This document shows positions 23,654-31,709 of a stretch of 41,222 nucleotides of DNA, in pieces (position 1 is the first letter of the stretch; every line of letters begins with the position of its first letter). Source of the stretch: an uncultured Bacteroidales bacterium. Its GTDB lineage: Bacteria; Bacteroidota; Bacteroidia; Bacteroidales; Bacteroidaceae. Both the position numbers and the translations under genes were made by a program. The stretch lies in NCBI GenBank assembly GCA_902768125.1, contig CACXKA010000018.1, forward strand, positions 1-41,222, written 5' to 3'. The notes beneath the pieces were generated by a model. It had not been told where the DNA came from, did not search any database, and saw only the letters and a list, made by a program, of their open reading frames with translations.

Positions 23654-24223
23654 TTATTCTATTGCAATCCATTCGGGTGTCACCTCCACCTTGTCACCGA
23701 GCTTCTGAACGAATTTGTTGTAGGTGTCCTCGTCCACTTCCTTGCCATTGACGGAGTAGCCCTCGTACTCGACTTCCTGTTCGTCGGAGAAGATGTCGAA
23801 TTTCATGTTCATATCGGCAGAGGAGACGACGCGGCTGTTCTTCAGTACGGAATAGGCTTCATCGACCTGACCGGGAGAGATGTAGCTGTGGTAGCCCACG
23901 GCATTCTTGTACACCTCGATTTCGCTGCACGCATCGGCATCGGCAAGAAGCGTGAGGCTGTCGCCGTCGAGGGAGAACACACCCTGCCAGTCCTGGCTCT
24001 CGTCGCCACGCACCCAGAGCTCTGGCTTGCCGTCGCCGTCGATGTCCACGAGGGCATAGTCCTTGAGCTTCGTGTCGTCGGCACTCTTGGCAAATCGGGG
24101 ATAGGCATACTCATTCAGAATGACTTCCCTGTACTTGTTGATGTCGAAGTTCTTCTTTTCCTGTGCCTGACAAGTGAGCGTCAGCAGAGGAAGTAGCAGT
24201 AATAAAATCCTTTTCATATTCAT
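23654..24223 (-). CDS. Small secreted protein with a 'DIDGDGKPELWV' repeat
   Basis: A 189-residue protein with a signal peptide (MNMKRILLLLLPLLTLTCQAQ). The segment ALVDIDGDGKPELWVRGD is the Ca2+-binding loop found in FG-GAP/VCBS-type repeats and in many secreted Bacteroidetes proteins that report 'value of a device or measurement'. Only one such loop is present, so it is not a full propeller. The rest is not recognised. The cysteine in LTCQAQ could make it a lipoprotein, but AQ cleavage is more likely. Its start overlaps the stop of the preceding gene by 4 nt (ATGA), so it is the last gene of a coupled operon and is followed by a terminator. Confidence 0.7.
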   Translation of the reverse strand: MNMKRILLLLLPLLTLTCQAQEKKNFDINKYREVILNEYAYPRFAKSADDTKLKDYALVDIDGDGKPELWVRGDESQDWQGVFSLDGDSLTLLADADACSEIEVYKNAVGYHSYISPGQVDEAYSVLKNSRVVSSADMNMKFDIFSDEQEVEYEGYSVNGKEVDEDTYNKFVQKLGDKVEVTPEWIAIE

Positions 24224-25098
24224 TGAGAGATTACTAATAGTTGTTCGCCTGCTTCGATGGCCTTCTTGATGTCCTTGCCGCCGCTTTGCACTTTGCAGAG
24301 GCTGATGTCCTCGCCCTGCACGGACTCAATCTTCAGCTTGCCAATCTGCTGTCTCGCCTCACGACCTGCCACCATCTTGACAGTATAGACGCCAAAGTGG
24401 ATGCCTGCATAGGCTCCCTCGCGGTTGCCCAAGTCAATATAGACGGTCTTCTGCTTGTCCTTCTTCACGGCATTGCCCTCGATGATGTTCGCCTGCAGCG
24501 GAAGGGTGCGGTTGAGCCAAGTGGAGATGCGGTTCACAAGCGCGCCCATGCCACTCCTGAAAGCTTCCTCTTGGCTGGCGTTGATGGATGAGCTGGTGCC
24601 AGAGGTCGAAAACGCGGGAGTGGCAAACACGTCACCACTCACCACATCGGTCAGGGTGATGCTCACATCCACATCGCCCTTGTATTTGATGCTGATGTGG
24701 GTGCGACCGTTCTTGTCTTTGACGGATGAGGTTTCCGATGATGCTGCAAGGTTGGTGATGTTGACATCAGCCACGAAGTTGCCTGTCTCCGACTCGTCGC
24801 CGAACTGGGCCTGACGCTCGCTGAGACGATAACGATAAGAGTTGGAGAGACCACGCACCACGGCTGTCTTCACCATCTCCTGAAACTCGGGTGCCTGCAC
24901 GGTTGCCTTGCCTGTGGCTGCAGCCCTCATGATTTGACCGAGCGCGTTGGTCGAAGACATATTCTCGGTGGGGTTGGAGTATCGCACCTCGCCCAGGTAG
25001 ATGCTGTAAACCTGATTTCTCTCAACCTGAGCAGATACGGAGATGGCGCAGCTGATGAGTGCCGCCAACATGAACCATGTTCTATACGTTCTTTTCAT
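24220..25098 (-). CDS. Secreted CsgG/FlgT-C-like protein
   Basis: 292 residues with a signal peptide (MKRTYRTWFMLAALISCAISVSA). The middle part (VADVNITNLAASSETSSVKD, then ISIKYKGDVDVSITLTDVVS) has the strand pattern of CsgG/LpoB-type periplasmic domains, in which a short ligand-independent beta-sheet reports on 'metabolic' lipoproteins. The C-terminal segment (VYIDLGNREGAYAGIHFGVY and IGKLKIESVQGEDISLCKV) resembles the FlgT C-terminal domain, known from flagellar and other envelope assemblies. This suggests an envelope-assembly factor, but the assignment is from pattern only. It is the third gene of a four-gene minus-strand operon and is translationally coupled to the next. Confidence 0.6.
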   Translation of the reverse strand: MKRTYRTWFMLAALISCAISVSAQVERNQVYSIYLGEVRYSNPTENMSSTNALGQIMRAAATGKATVQAPEFQEMVKTAVVRGLSNSYRYRLSERQAQFGDESETGNFVADVNITNLAASSETSSVKDKNGRTHISIKYKGDVDVSITLTDVVSGDVFATPAFSTSGTSSSINASQEEAFRSGMGALVNRISTWLNRTLPLQANIIEGNAVKKDKQKTVYIDLGNREGAYAGIHFGVYTVKMVAGREARQQIGKLKIESVQGEDISLCKVQSGGKDIKKAIEAGEQLLVISQ

Positions 25099-25128
25099 AC
25101 GCTTTCTTATGTGTGGATGAATAATGCC

Positions 25129-26124
25129 CTACTCTGTTGGTGCTGGTGCCTGAGCCTTACGCAACACCAACGAGGTGATCTTCATGCCCTCGTTGAGAAC
25201 TGCCGTGCCTGAGAAATACTGCACCTCACCACCCTCAGCCGATGCATGCTCGGCAGGAGAGCCAGACTCGGTATCCAATGCGGAGTGAGAACCACGCTTG
25301 AAGGTCTCTTCCTCCAAGGAGAATTGTGCATTGAAGAGATTCCTGCCACCCGCATTGACCTTGGTGACATTGAGGTTCTTCACGTTGAAGACAATCATGC
25401 GACCCGACGAATGCATGTTGGACATATAGGCATAGATGTCTTCCAACTCGGGATTCGCCTTGCCGATGTAAGAATTGATTTCAGCAGCAAGTGTTGCCTC
25501 GATGGTTCCTTTGTCGTTGTCGCCCAAAGCATCGAAATGAGCGGTGAGGGTTTCCTTCACGGCAGCCTTCTCCTCGACGGAGATTTCCTCGTTGTCCAAT
25601 TCCAACATCAACTTGCGAGCCTCTGTCAGGTACTTGCCTCGTGAGAACTGGTTGATGTACTGCTCGAATGCCTCGCGAGTGTTGTCCTCAACAGCCTGTG
25701 CGAAGGAGAGCGAATCGTACTTCTGGTTGGCATTGTTGAGATAGAAACCATCAGGATGCAAGTCGAGGAAATGACGGACTGCCTGCAACGTCATGGTGCC
25801 TTCAACAGCACGCCAGTCATCACGCTCCGTGAAGAAACGGTCGTGCAGGTCCTTCAACTGTGAATAGTGGAAGGCATCAGAGTTGTAAGTGTCGAAATAC
25901 TCGTTGAGCGCTGCCTCGAGAGAATCCAACTGATAGGTATTCTCATAACGGATGATGTTGTCGTAGGCTGTGCGTTCATCGGCATCATTGCCACCATGAA
26001 AGAAAAGAAACCACGCGCCCACTCCTGCCAACACAAGAATGACGAGTGAGATGACGATAATGGTGGGTACCGCGCTCTTCTGGGCTGGCGGATTTTGATT
26101 TTGGTTGTTGTTTTCGAGTGTCAT
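25129..26124 (-). CDS. Single-pass membrane protein with a helical periplasmic domain
   Basis: 331 residues. A short Asn/Gln-rich cytosolic start (ENNNQNQNPPAQ) is followed by one transmembrane helix (TIIVISLVILVLAGVGAWFLF, residues 21-41) and a large extracytoplasmic domain. Its first half is helical with TPR-like pairs (RTAYDNIIRYENTYQLDSLEAA, in two pieces; AFEQYINQFSRGKYLTEARKL), and its second half has strands (MIVFNVKNLNVTKV, EVQYFSGTAVLNEGM). No family is recognised. It sits 7 nt downstream of the preceding gene and 30 nt before the CsgG/FlgT-like gene, so all act together, probably at the inner membrane-periplasm face. Confidence 0.72.
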   Translation of the reverse strand: MTLENNNQNQNPPAQKSAVPTIIVISLVILVLAGVGAWFLFFHGGNDADERTAYDNIIRYENTYQLDSLEAALNEYFDTYNSDAFHYSQLKDLHDRFFTERDDWRAVEGTMTLQAVRHFLDLHPDGFYLNNANQKYDSLSFAQAVEDNTREAFEQYINQFSRGKYLTEARKLMLELDNEEISVEEKAAVKETLTAHFDALGDNDKGTIEATLAAEINSYIGKANPELEDIYAYMSNMHSSGRMIVFNVKNLNVTKVNAGGRNLFNAQFSLEEETFKRGSHSALDTESGSPAEHASAEGGEVQYFSGTAVLNEGMKITSLVLRKAQAPAPTE

Positions 26125-26131
26125 ATATATA

Positions 26132-26605
26132 TTATTGTATTATAGTTGGCAGAAGGTTGTTGGAGTCGTTGGGCACAGACTCTGTCTCACCACCCATGAA
26201 AAGTGAGTCGAGCGTCTCTTCGGGCAACAGGGTGTCTGTCACGAGCGTGTCCTCTGGCTGCATCTCATAAATGGGAACAATCGGCTCTTCCTCCACAACG
26301 GCAGCATCCTGGATGGTGTCGCCCGTGCCTTCGAAGGCATGCATCTCAGGACGAGCATTCTTGTCGAACATCAGCACACCAATGAAGAAGATGGCGGAGA
26401 GCACCAAATAGAGTGTGGTGGAATGCTTGACTAATTTACTGTCGGAAGACTCACGCCACGAAAGATAGAAATAGGCACAAGAGATGAGCATCCAGAGAAT
26501 GCCAATCCACGTGAAGCCAAAAAGAAAGCTTTTGACAAGGATGCAGATGAAGATGCTGACTGCCACCACCAGCCCCAAGTCACTATAAGAATTTCTGCGT
26601 TGCAT
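26132..26605 (-). CDS. Small inner-membrane protein with acidic C-terminal tail
   Basis: 157 residues from the ATG at 26603-26605 (MQRRNSYSDLGLVVAVSIFI). Three hydrophobic segments lie in the first 90 residues (LGLVVAVSIFICILVKSFLF, WIGILWMLISCAYFYL, STTLYLVLSAIFFIGVLMF), followed by an acidic, Pro-rich extracytoplasmic or cytosolic tail. The open frame extends further upstream to 26668, but the -7 element at 26643-26650 places the transcript start inside that extension, so it cannot be translated. No family is recognised. First gene of the four-gene operon running to 23654. Confidence 0.7.
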   Translation of the reverse strand: MQRRNSYSDLGLVVAVSIFICILVKSFLFGFTWIGILWMLISCAYFYLSWRESSDSKLVKHSTTLYLVLSAIFFIGVLMFDKNARPEMHAFEGTGDTIQDAAVVEEEPIVPIYEMQPEDTLVTDTLLPEETLDSLFMGGETESVPNDSNNLLPTIIQ

Positions 26606-26642
26606 GGACGTGATAAATAAACCTTTTAATTGTTTCCGTGTG

Positions 26643-26650
26643 CAAAGGTA
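26643..26650 (-). promoter_or_regulatory. -7 element (TACCTTTG) of the four-gene operon
   Basis: Minus strand TACCTTTGC. It decides the start of the first gene (see 26132-26605). Back-to-back with the plus-strand promoter 43 bp away. Confidence 0.65.
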
Positions 26651-26692
26651 CAATTTTTCACATTTCACTCTTCACTTTTCACATAAAATCAC

Positions 26693-26700
26693 TACCTTTG
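26693..26700 (+). promoter_or_regulatory. -7 element (TACCTTTG) of the RsiV-like gene
   Basis: TACCTTTGC, 25 nt before the ATG at 26725. The same 9-mer drives the divergent operon, so the two units form a compact divergent promoter pair. Confidence 0.65.
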
Positions 26701-26724
26701 CACCACAATTTGGGACATTGGACA

Positions 26725-27558
26725 ATGAAAAGGCATATTGCACATTACATATATCTGTTTTTAGGGATTTCTTTCACTATCTTCTGGATGGCATGCGATT
26801 CGAACAAAGATTGGCAAAACATCGAATTCTACAATGTGAAGAAAATGGAAAAATTGACGGAGAAACCTCTCGACAACGAGGAGGATTCCACCGGCTTTGA
26901 ATCTTTGCACAAGACAGGAGAGAGAGAAATGGATGTGAAGGTGGACATGCAATTCATGAAGGCGGAGAATGTGTCCAGCGAGAAGGTGTGCAACCTCATC
27001 AACGGACATCTGATTGAATTACTCTTGAATCAGTCAAGCAACCAGAGCATTGATGACGCTATTGCCCAATACATGGAAGATGTGAAGTCGGAATTTCATG
27101 GCGACGATGTGGCAAACCTGTATCACGACCACCTGACAGGACGGGCTGAATACGGAATGGAAAATGTCATCAATTATCGGATGCTGGAGGATGTCTTCAC
27201 AGGAGGAGCACATCCCTGCAAGATGACCACCATTTTGCGATTCGACACCCAGACAGGCGATTTCATCACACTCGATCAAGTGTTCCCCACTACCAATCAA
27301 CTCCAATTGCAAAATATTCTGCTGACAAAACTGATGAAAGATCAAAATGTCCACTCTTTGGAAGAACTGCATAAGAAAGGCATTCTGGAGATGACGGATA
27401 TGTTCGTCAGCAGCAATTTCGCCCTTCGCGAAGACAGCATCGAATTCTATTATAATGAATACGACATTGCTCCCTACGCCTCTGGAGCTTGCACGATTTG
27501 TGTAAGCTACGAGGACGTGAAGGATGTCATTTCCGCTAAATGGGAAAACCGTAAGTGA
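26725..27558 (+). CDS. RsiV/DUF3298-like lipoprotein
   Basis: 277 residues. The signal ends in the lipobox FWMAC (Cys24) with DSNKD after it. The C-terminal ~140 residues follow the DUF3298/RsiV pattern: VFTGGAHPCKMTTILRFDTQ, then TGDFITLDQVF and the final IEFYYNEYDIAPYASG. In RsiV this domain binds lysozyme and controls a sigma factor; here there is no transmembrane helix or anti-sigma region, only a lipid anchor, so it more likely binds a sugar or peptidoglycan ligand in the periplasm. Start is ATG 26725, placed after the promoter; an earlier in-frame TTG is upstream of it. Its last 23 nt overlap the 3' end of the Lrp gene on the other strand. Confidence 0.78.
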   Translation: MKRHIAHYIYLFLGISFTIFWMACDSNKDWQNIEFYNVKKMEKLTEKPLDNEEDSTGFESLHKTGEREMDVKVDMQFMKAENVSSEKVCNLINGHLIELLLNQSSNQSIDDAIAQYMEDVKSEFHGDDVANLYHDHLTGRAEYGMENVINYRMLEDVFTGGAHPCKMTTILRFDTQTGDFITLDQVFPTTNQLQLQNILLTKLMKDQNVHSLEELHKKGILEMTDMFVSSNFALREDSIEFYYNEYDIAPYASGACTICVSYEDVKDVISAKWENRK

Positions 27559-28009
27559 GTTTCAAGGTGTCCATCACAAAGAAGGAACGCACCTGAGAGA
27601 TATATGGAAACTCACCCAGCTTTTCAAGAATGAACTGCTGGTATTTCTGCATGCTGCTCACACAGACTTTTAGCAGATAGTCGCCATCGCCCGAGATGTT
27701 ATAACACTCAGTCACTTCGTTCCATGTGGCAACCGTCTCACTAAAGCTATTGGCAATCTGCTTGTTAATCTGCTTCATGGACACATTACAAAAGACCATG
27801 AAACCACGTTCCATCTTGTTGGCATCGAGCACAGCCACATAACCTTTGATGTAGCCCATTCGTTCCAAACGGCGCTGACGTTCATAAGTGGGTGTGACCG
27901 ACAGATGTATCTTCTGTGCCAACTCCTTGGTGGTCAGACGGCTATTGTCCTGAACGATGCGAAGAATCTGAAGGTCAATCTCATCGAGTTCGTGAATGTA
28001 GGTTTCCAT
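27536..28009 (-). CDS. Lrp/AsnC-family transcription regulator
   Basis: 157 residues: an N-terminal winged helix-turn-helix (LDEIDLQILRIVQDNSRLTT, KELAQKIHLSVTPTYERQRR) followed by the RAM ligand-binding domain (MERGFMVFCNVSMKQ, VTECYNISGDGDYLLKVCVS). Members form octamers that respond to amino acids; the effector here is unknown. The ATG at 28007-28009 is chosen because the helix-turn-helix starts right after it; longer frames run back into maf. It is the last gene of the nitroreductase-DUF2520-kdsC-maf-lrp series, 11 nt after maf, and its stop overlaps the RsiV-like gene tail-to-tail. Confidence 0.9.
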   Translation of the reverse strand: METYIHELDEIDLQILRIVQDNSRLTTKELAQKIHLSVTPTYERQRRLERMGYIKGYVAVLDANKMERGFMVFCNVSMKQINKQIANSFSETVATWNEVTECYNISGDGDYLLKVCVSSMQKYQQFILEKLGEFPYISQVRSFFVMDTLKLTYGFPI

Positions 28010-28020
28010 AAGTAATGATA

Positions 28021-28620
28021 TTAAAAGTTTTTTAATTCGGTATAAAGTCGTTGGATGGGCAATCCCATCACATTGAAATAAGAGCCTTCGATGCGAGTGA
28101 CTGCCACGTAGCCAATCCATTCCTGAATGCCATACGCACCAGCCTTGTCGAAAGGCTTGTAGTGGTCCACATAGTAAGCAATCTCCTCGTCTGTCAATTC
28201 AGCAAAAGTGACTTTCGAGGTGGAAGCAAACTGGGTGGTCTTCTCCTTTGTCACAATTGACACCCCCGTAATCACTTCATGCGCATGACCAGATAGTTCC
28301 TTGAGCATCTGTATCGCCTCTCCCCTATCCTTCGGCTTACCCAACATCTGCCCGTTGTCATACACGATGGTGTCGGCGGTGATAATCATTTCATCATCTG
28401 CCATCGATTGCTTGTAGGCTTCAGCCTTCTTGCCCGATATATACATGGGAATCTCCTCGCCCTTCAAAGTGACAGGATAACTCTCGTCAATATCTTGTAA
28501 AGTGCGCACCTCGAAGTCGATGCCCAATCCACCCAACAGTTCCTTTCTTCTGGGGGAATTGCTGGCAAGAACGACTCGATAACCCTCTACCAACCGAAAG
28601 CCGTGCTGTTGTGCATCCAT
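28021..28620 (-). CDS. maf: Maf-family nucleoside triphosphate pyrophosphatase
   Basis: Maf proteins hydrolyse non-canonical or modified dTTP/UTP-type nucleotides to the monophosphate, a house-cleaning activity. The 199-residue protein has the phosphate-binding start [12 protein letters not shown], the catalytic acidic residue in [20 protein letters not shown], the HEVITGVSI strand and the conserved [20 protein letters not shown] block ending GLPIQRLY. It is of the YhdE subgroup by these motifs. The first ~13 residues before [11 protein letters not shown] are an extension that overlaps the kdsC 3' end by 34 nt; an internal start cannot be ruled out. Second-to-last gene of the operon. Confidence 0.92.
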   Translation of the reverse strand: MDAQQHGFRLVEGYRVVLASNSPRRKELLGGLGIDFEVRTLQDIDESYPVTLKGEEIPMYISGKKAEAYKQSMADDEMIITADTIVYDNGQMLGKPKDRGEAIQMLKELSGHAHEVITGVSIVTKEKTTQFASTSKVTFAELTDEEIAYYVDHYKPFDKAGAYGIQEWIGYVAVTRIEGSYFNVMGLPIQRLYTELKNF

Positions 28621-29114
28621 TTGTCTTGTGCTTTTAAGATTTGTTCCAGAATGTCACGCGCACAGCCCTCTCCTCCCTTCTTGTGGGAAATGTAAGTGCA
28701 CATGGCTTTGATTTCAGGGGCAGCATCAGCAGGACAGCAAGGCAAACCACATTGCTGCAGCACCTCATAGTCAGGAATGTCATCGCCCACATAGCAAATT
28801 TCCTCATTGAGAAGGCGATACTTCTCCTTCAGTTGGTTGTAGGCTTTGATCTTCACAGAGGCGCCCAGTATAACGTCCCTCAGTCCAAGACTCTCATAGC
28901 GAATGCGAACAGCCTGTGTCCTACCACCAGTGATGATAGCAAGGATGAGTCCGCACTTCACGGCATGCTGCATCGCATAGCCATCCTTGATGTTGACCGT
29001 TCTCATCGGATCACCGTTGGGATGCTGAGGAATGGTTTCACAAGAGAGGACGCCATCCACATCGAAGAAAACGGCACGTATCTTTTTCAAATCGTAGTTA
29101 ATCATAAACTTCAA
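28587..29114 (-). CDS. kdsC: KdsC-type 3-deoxy-D-manno-octulosonate 8-phosphate phosphatase
   Basis: KdsC removes phosphate from Kdo-8-phosphate in the pathway to the Kdo of the LPS inner core. The 175-residue protein is a capless HAD phosphatase: motif I FFDVDGVL (nucleophile Asp18, acid Asp20), motif II IITGG, motif III lysine in [14 protein letters not shown], motif [15 protein letters not shown]. The conserved [13 protein letters not shown] tail fits the KdsC group. Starts at 29114 or at the fourth codon (MINYDLKK) are both possible. The gene lies 12 nt after the DUF2520 gene, in the same transcript. Confidence 0.9.
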   Translation of the reverse strand: MKFMINYDLKKIRAVFFDVDGVLSCETIPQHPNGDPMRTVNIKDGYAMQHAVKCGLILAIITGGRTQAVRIRYESLGLRDVILGASVKIKAYNQLKEKYRLLNEEICYVGDDIPDYEVLQQCGLPCCPADAAPEIKAMCTYISHKKGGEGCARDILEQILKAQDKWMHNSTAFGW

Positions 29115-29126
29115 TTTTTCATTCTA

Positions 29127-29891
29127 TCATTTTTCCTCATGGATGCTTTTGCTCATGAGTTCATATATCTTTTGCATTTCAGGTTCTTCAGCAAGGAGTT
29201 GCAAATGCTTGTCCATCACATTAGTGTCCCAACGAACAGCAGGACCCGTTTGTGCCTCTTGGGGTGACATCGAATAGAGCTTGCTGGCTGTTTCATCTAT
29301 CAATGGGAGCATCACATTGAATGGAATATTCCCATGTTTCTTCAACAAATCTGCGCCCAAACTGAAACAATGATTGGCGAAGTTGCAACAGAAAACAGCC
29401 GACAGATGCAGGTACTTTCGGTTCTCGCTATCGAGTTCGTAAACGGTATCAGAAATGGTCAGGGCAAGTGTTTTCAGACATTGCAAATCATCTTCTTTCT
29501 TTGCCTCAATAAAACAAGGTATCACACTGAAATCCACCTCTTTATTCTTTGAGAATGTTTGCATTGGATAGAACACGCCACGACGTTCGAAAGGCAACAA
29601 ATCCATCGGCATGCTTCCAGCCGTATGAACAAACAATTGTCCTTCTCGTCCCTCATGCAACGCGGATGCCACAGATGCCAAGACGTCGTCCTTTACAGAG
29701 ATGATGAACACATCTGCACACTTCACCACTTCTTTCAGATTCGTTGTATGTGAACAATGCAACACGTCAGCCAAAGCGCTGGCAGATACTTCTGTCCTGC
29801 TATACACCTGCACAATTTCATGTCCTGCACGAAACAGTGCTTTACCCAAATTCGTGGCGAGATTGCCTGCTCCTATCAATACAACTTTCAT
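29127..29891 (-). CDS. Rossmann-fold DUF2520 protein (ProC/KpdG-like)
   Basis: 254 residues: an N-terminal NAD(P)-binding Rossmann domain (MKVVLIGAGNLATNLGKALF, with the GAGNLA loop) and a C-terminal helical dimerisation domain of the DUF2520 type (FCCNFANHCFSLGADLLKK, PLIDETASKLYSM, then AQTGPAVRWDTNVMDKHLQLL). This resembles pyrroline-5-carboxylate reductase and other 6-phosphogluconate-dehydrogenase-like enzymes; the substrate is unknown. The start is the ATG overlapping the nitroreductase stop (ATGA); the longer frame reaches back into that gene and lacks support. It is the second gene of the operon. Confidence 0.85.
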   Translation of the reverse strand: MKVVLIGAGNLATNLGKALFRAGHEIVQVYSRTEVSASALADVLHCSHTTNLKEVVKCADVFIISVKDDVLASVASALHEGREGQLFVHTAGSMPMDLLPFERRGVFYPMQTFSKNKEVDFSVIPCFIEAKKEDDLQCLKTLALTISDTVYELDSENRKYLHLSAVFCCNFANHCFSLGADLLKKHGNIPFNVMLPLIDETASKLYSMSPQEAQTGPAVRWDTNVMDKHLQLLAEEPEMQKIYELMSKSIHEEK

Positions 29892-30427
29892 GCTTCCTCT
29901 GGAAAAGGTCCCACATGCACATTCTCCCACTTCAAATTATCCTCGTCTTGTGGTTTACGTTCAATGGCTGGATAGCCAAAACCAATCACGCATTCCGCTG
30001 TGAGGTTCTCTGGATATCTAAGTAAGAAACGAAGCACGTTATCTGATGATTCACCATTCTCCATAAAACGGTTGCGAATCTGGCACCAGCAAGAACCCAA
30101 ACCCAAATCAGCTGCTTGATACTGCATCGTGACGGCAGCCAATGAAGCATCCTCACACCATGCATCTGTCACTTCTCTATCACCAAGCACCACGACTGCC
30201 ACTTTCGCTCCTGCGATAAACTGGCTGCCCATCGGACGGCAAAGAGAAATCTTCTCCAGCAGGTTCTTGTCATCCACCACCACAAAGTGCCAGGCACGAG
30301 TACCCTTACTTGTAGGTGACATCAATGCTGCACGAAGAATCGTCTGCAAATCTTCAGCCTTAATATCCTCGTCTGTAAACTTGCGCACACTACGACGCTT
30401 CTGTACTAAATCTTTGAAATTTTCCAT
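29888..30427 (-). CDS. Nitroreductase-family FMN oxidoreductase
   Basis: A 179-residue FMN-dependent enzyme: RRSVRKFTDEDI is the FMN phosphate-binding motif, SPTSKGTRAWHFVVVDD the second FMN contact, and AAVTMQYQAADLGLGSCWCQ the conserved helix-turn at the dimer interface. The family reduces nitro groups, quinones or flavins with NAD(P)H; the physiological substrate is not visible. It heads the five-gene minus-strand operon, overlapping the next gene by 4 nt, and is divergent from mltG. I found no clear -7 match on the minus strand in the shared spacer. Confidence 0.9.
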   Translation of the reverse strand: MENFKDLVQKRRSVRKFTDEDIKAEDLQTILRAALMSPTSKGTRAWHFVVVDDKNLLEKISLCRPMGSQFIAGAKVAVVVLGDREVTDAWCEDASLAAVTMQYQAADLGLGSCWCQIRNRFMENGESSDNVLRFLLRYPENLTAECVIGFGYPAIERKPQDEDNLKWENVHVGPFPEEA

Positions 30428-30510
30428 TGCTTATCAACTAAAATATGTGAATTTTGGGGTAAAGTTAGGAAACTTTCGTCATTCAAGCACCATCTTTGAG
30501 AGATTTTTCC

Positions 30511-30518
30511 TATCTTTG
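30511..30518 (+). promoter_or_regulatory. -7 element (TATCTTTG) before mltG
   Basis: TATCTTTGC is a full match. The transcript would start near 30525, leaving a leader of about 95 nt. A second near-match (CATCTTTG, 30491-30498) lies just upstream. Confidence 0.6.
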
Positions 30519-30620
30519 CCCTAACTTTTAAGGATTTGTAAGAACTGAATTGACATTTTTCCCACAAAAAAGTAAAAGAAGTACACATTTTTACTGAACA
30601 TTTCAACATATCAAGAAAAA

Positions 30621-31664
30621 ATGACTAAAGGAAAAAGATTCACTTGGGTTTGGATTGTCTTGTGCTGTTTGGCAATAGCAGTATTGGGTGGTGCATGGTG
30701 GTTGTATAGAAGTGGTTTCAACCTGAGCGAGCCCACCTATATCTATATTGATGCTGACGACAACGTGGATTCCATTGCTCAGAAGACGGAACGACAGGCA
30801 AACCCTGAAAATATGCGCGTGTTTCATCTTTATGCTGGATTGTTGAACTTGAAAGACAAAATCCGCACAGGACGTTATGAGGTGACACCAGAACTGACCA
30901 TGCTGAACTTCATTCGCGACATTCGCAATCACAACGAGAAACCCGTCATGCTGGTCGTTCCTTCTACCCGCACGATGGATGCGATGGCTGGAAAACTGGC
31001 CAATCAACTGATGGCAGACTCTGCTTCCATCGCTCAATATCTCCAAAATGAAACAAATATCAAGGCGTTGGGTTACACGAAGGAATCGTTGCCTGGCTTA
31101 TTCATTCCAAACACCTACGAAGTCTATTGGGATGTCAGCATCGAAAAGTTGATGGAACGCTTCCAAAAAGAAAATGCGGCATTCTGGAATGAGGAACGTC
31201 TGGGTAAGCTGAAAGAAGTGAGTCAGTATGCTGGTGAGGAGATGACGAAGGAGAAAGTCATCACCCTGGCTTCCATCGTTGACAGCGAGACAGCCAACAA
31301 CGGGGAAAAACACATCATTGCAGCTCTCTACATGAACCGTATGCGAAAGCCAATGCCATTGCAAAGTGATCCAACGGTCATTTTTGCTTTAGGCGACTTC
31401 TCCATTAGACGTGTCTTGCTCGAACACCTCAAAGTGGAGTCGCCCTATAACACCTATCGCAATACCGGTCTTCCTCCTGGTCCGATTCGCGTGCCCAGCA
31501 TTGCAGGTATCGATGCCGTGTTGAATCACGACAAGAACGACTATATTTATATGTGTGCCAAAGAAGATTTCTCAGGCACCCACAATTATGCCGTCTCTTA
31601 CGCAGAACATTTGCGTAATGCCGCTCGCTACACGAGAGCGCTCAATGAACGAGGCATCAAATGA
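30621..31664 (+). CDS. mltG: Endolytic peptidoglycan transglycosylase MltG
   Basis: MltG cuts growing glycan strands in the periplasm and sets their length. The 347-residue protein has one N-terminal helix (FTWVWIVLCCLAIAVLGGAW), a LysM-like region (IYIDADDNVDSIAQK) and the YceG catalytic domain: LFIPNTYEVYWD, the active-site segment ITLASIVDSETANNGEKH, PLQSDPTVIFALG, and YNTYRNTGLPPGPI. The second acidic residue of the 'SIVxxET' motif (Glu) is kept; the first reads Asp where many homologues have Glu. Length and order are typical. It stands first on the plus strand after the divergent spacer, 45 nt before the GH2 gene. Confidence 0.95.
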   Translation: MTKGKRFTWVWIVLCCLAIAVLGGAWWLYRSGFNLSEPTYIYIDADDNVDSIAQKTERQANPENMRVFHLYAGLLNLKDKIRTGRYEVTPELTMLNFIRDIRNHNEKPVMLVVPSTRTMDAMAGKLANQLMADSASIAQYLQNETNIKALGYTKESLPGLFIPNTYEVYWDVSIEKLMERFQKENAAFWNEERLGKLKEVSQYAGEEMTKEKVITLASIVDSETANNGEKHIIAALYMNRMRKPMPLQSDPTVIFALGDFSIRRVLLEHLKVESPYNTYRNTGLPPGPIRVPSIAGIDAVLNHDKNDYIYMCAKEDFSGTHNYAVSYAEHLRNAARYTRALNERGIK

Positions 31665-31709
31665 TCATCCCATTGACTAACTACTAACTATTTATTACTG
31701 ATCCTATTT

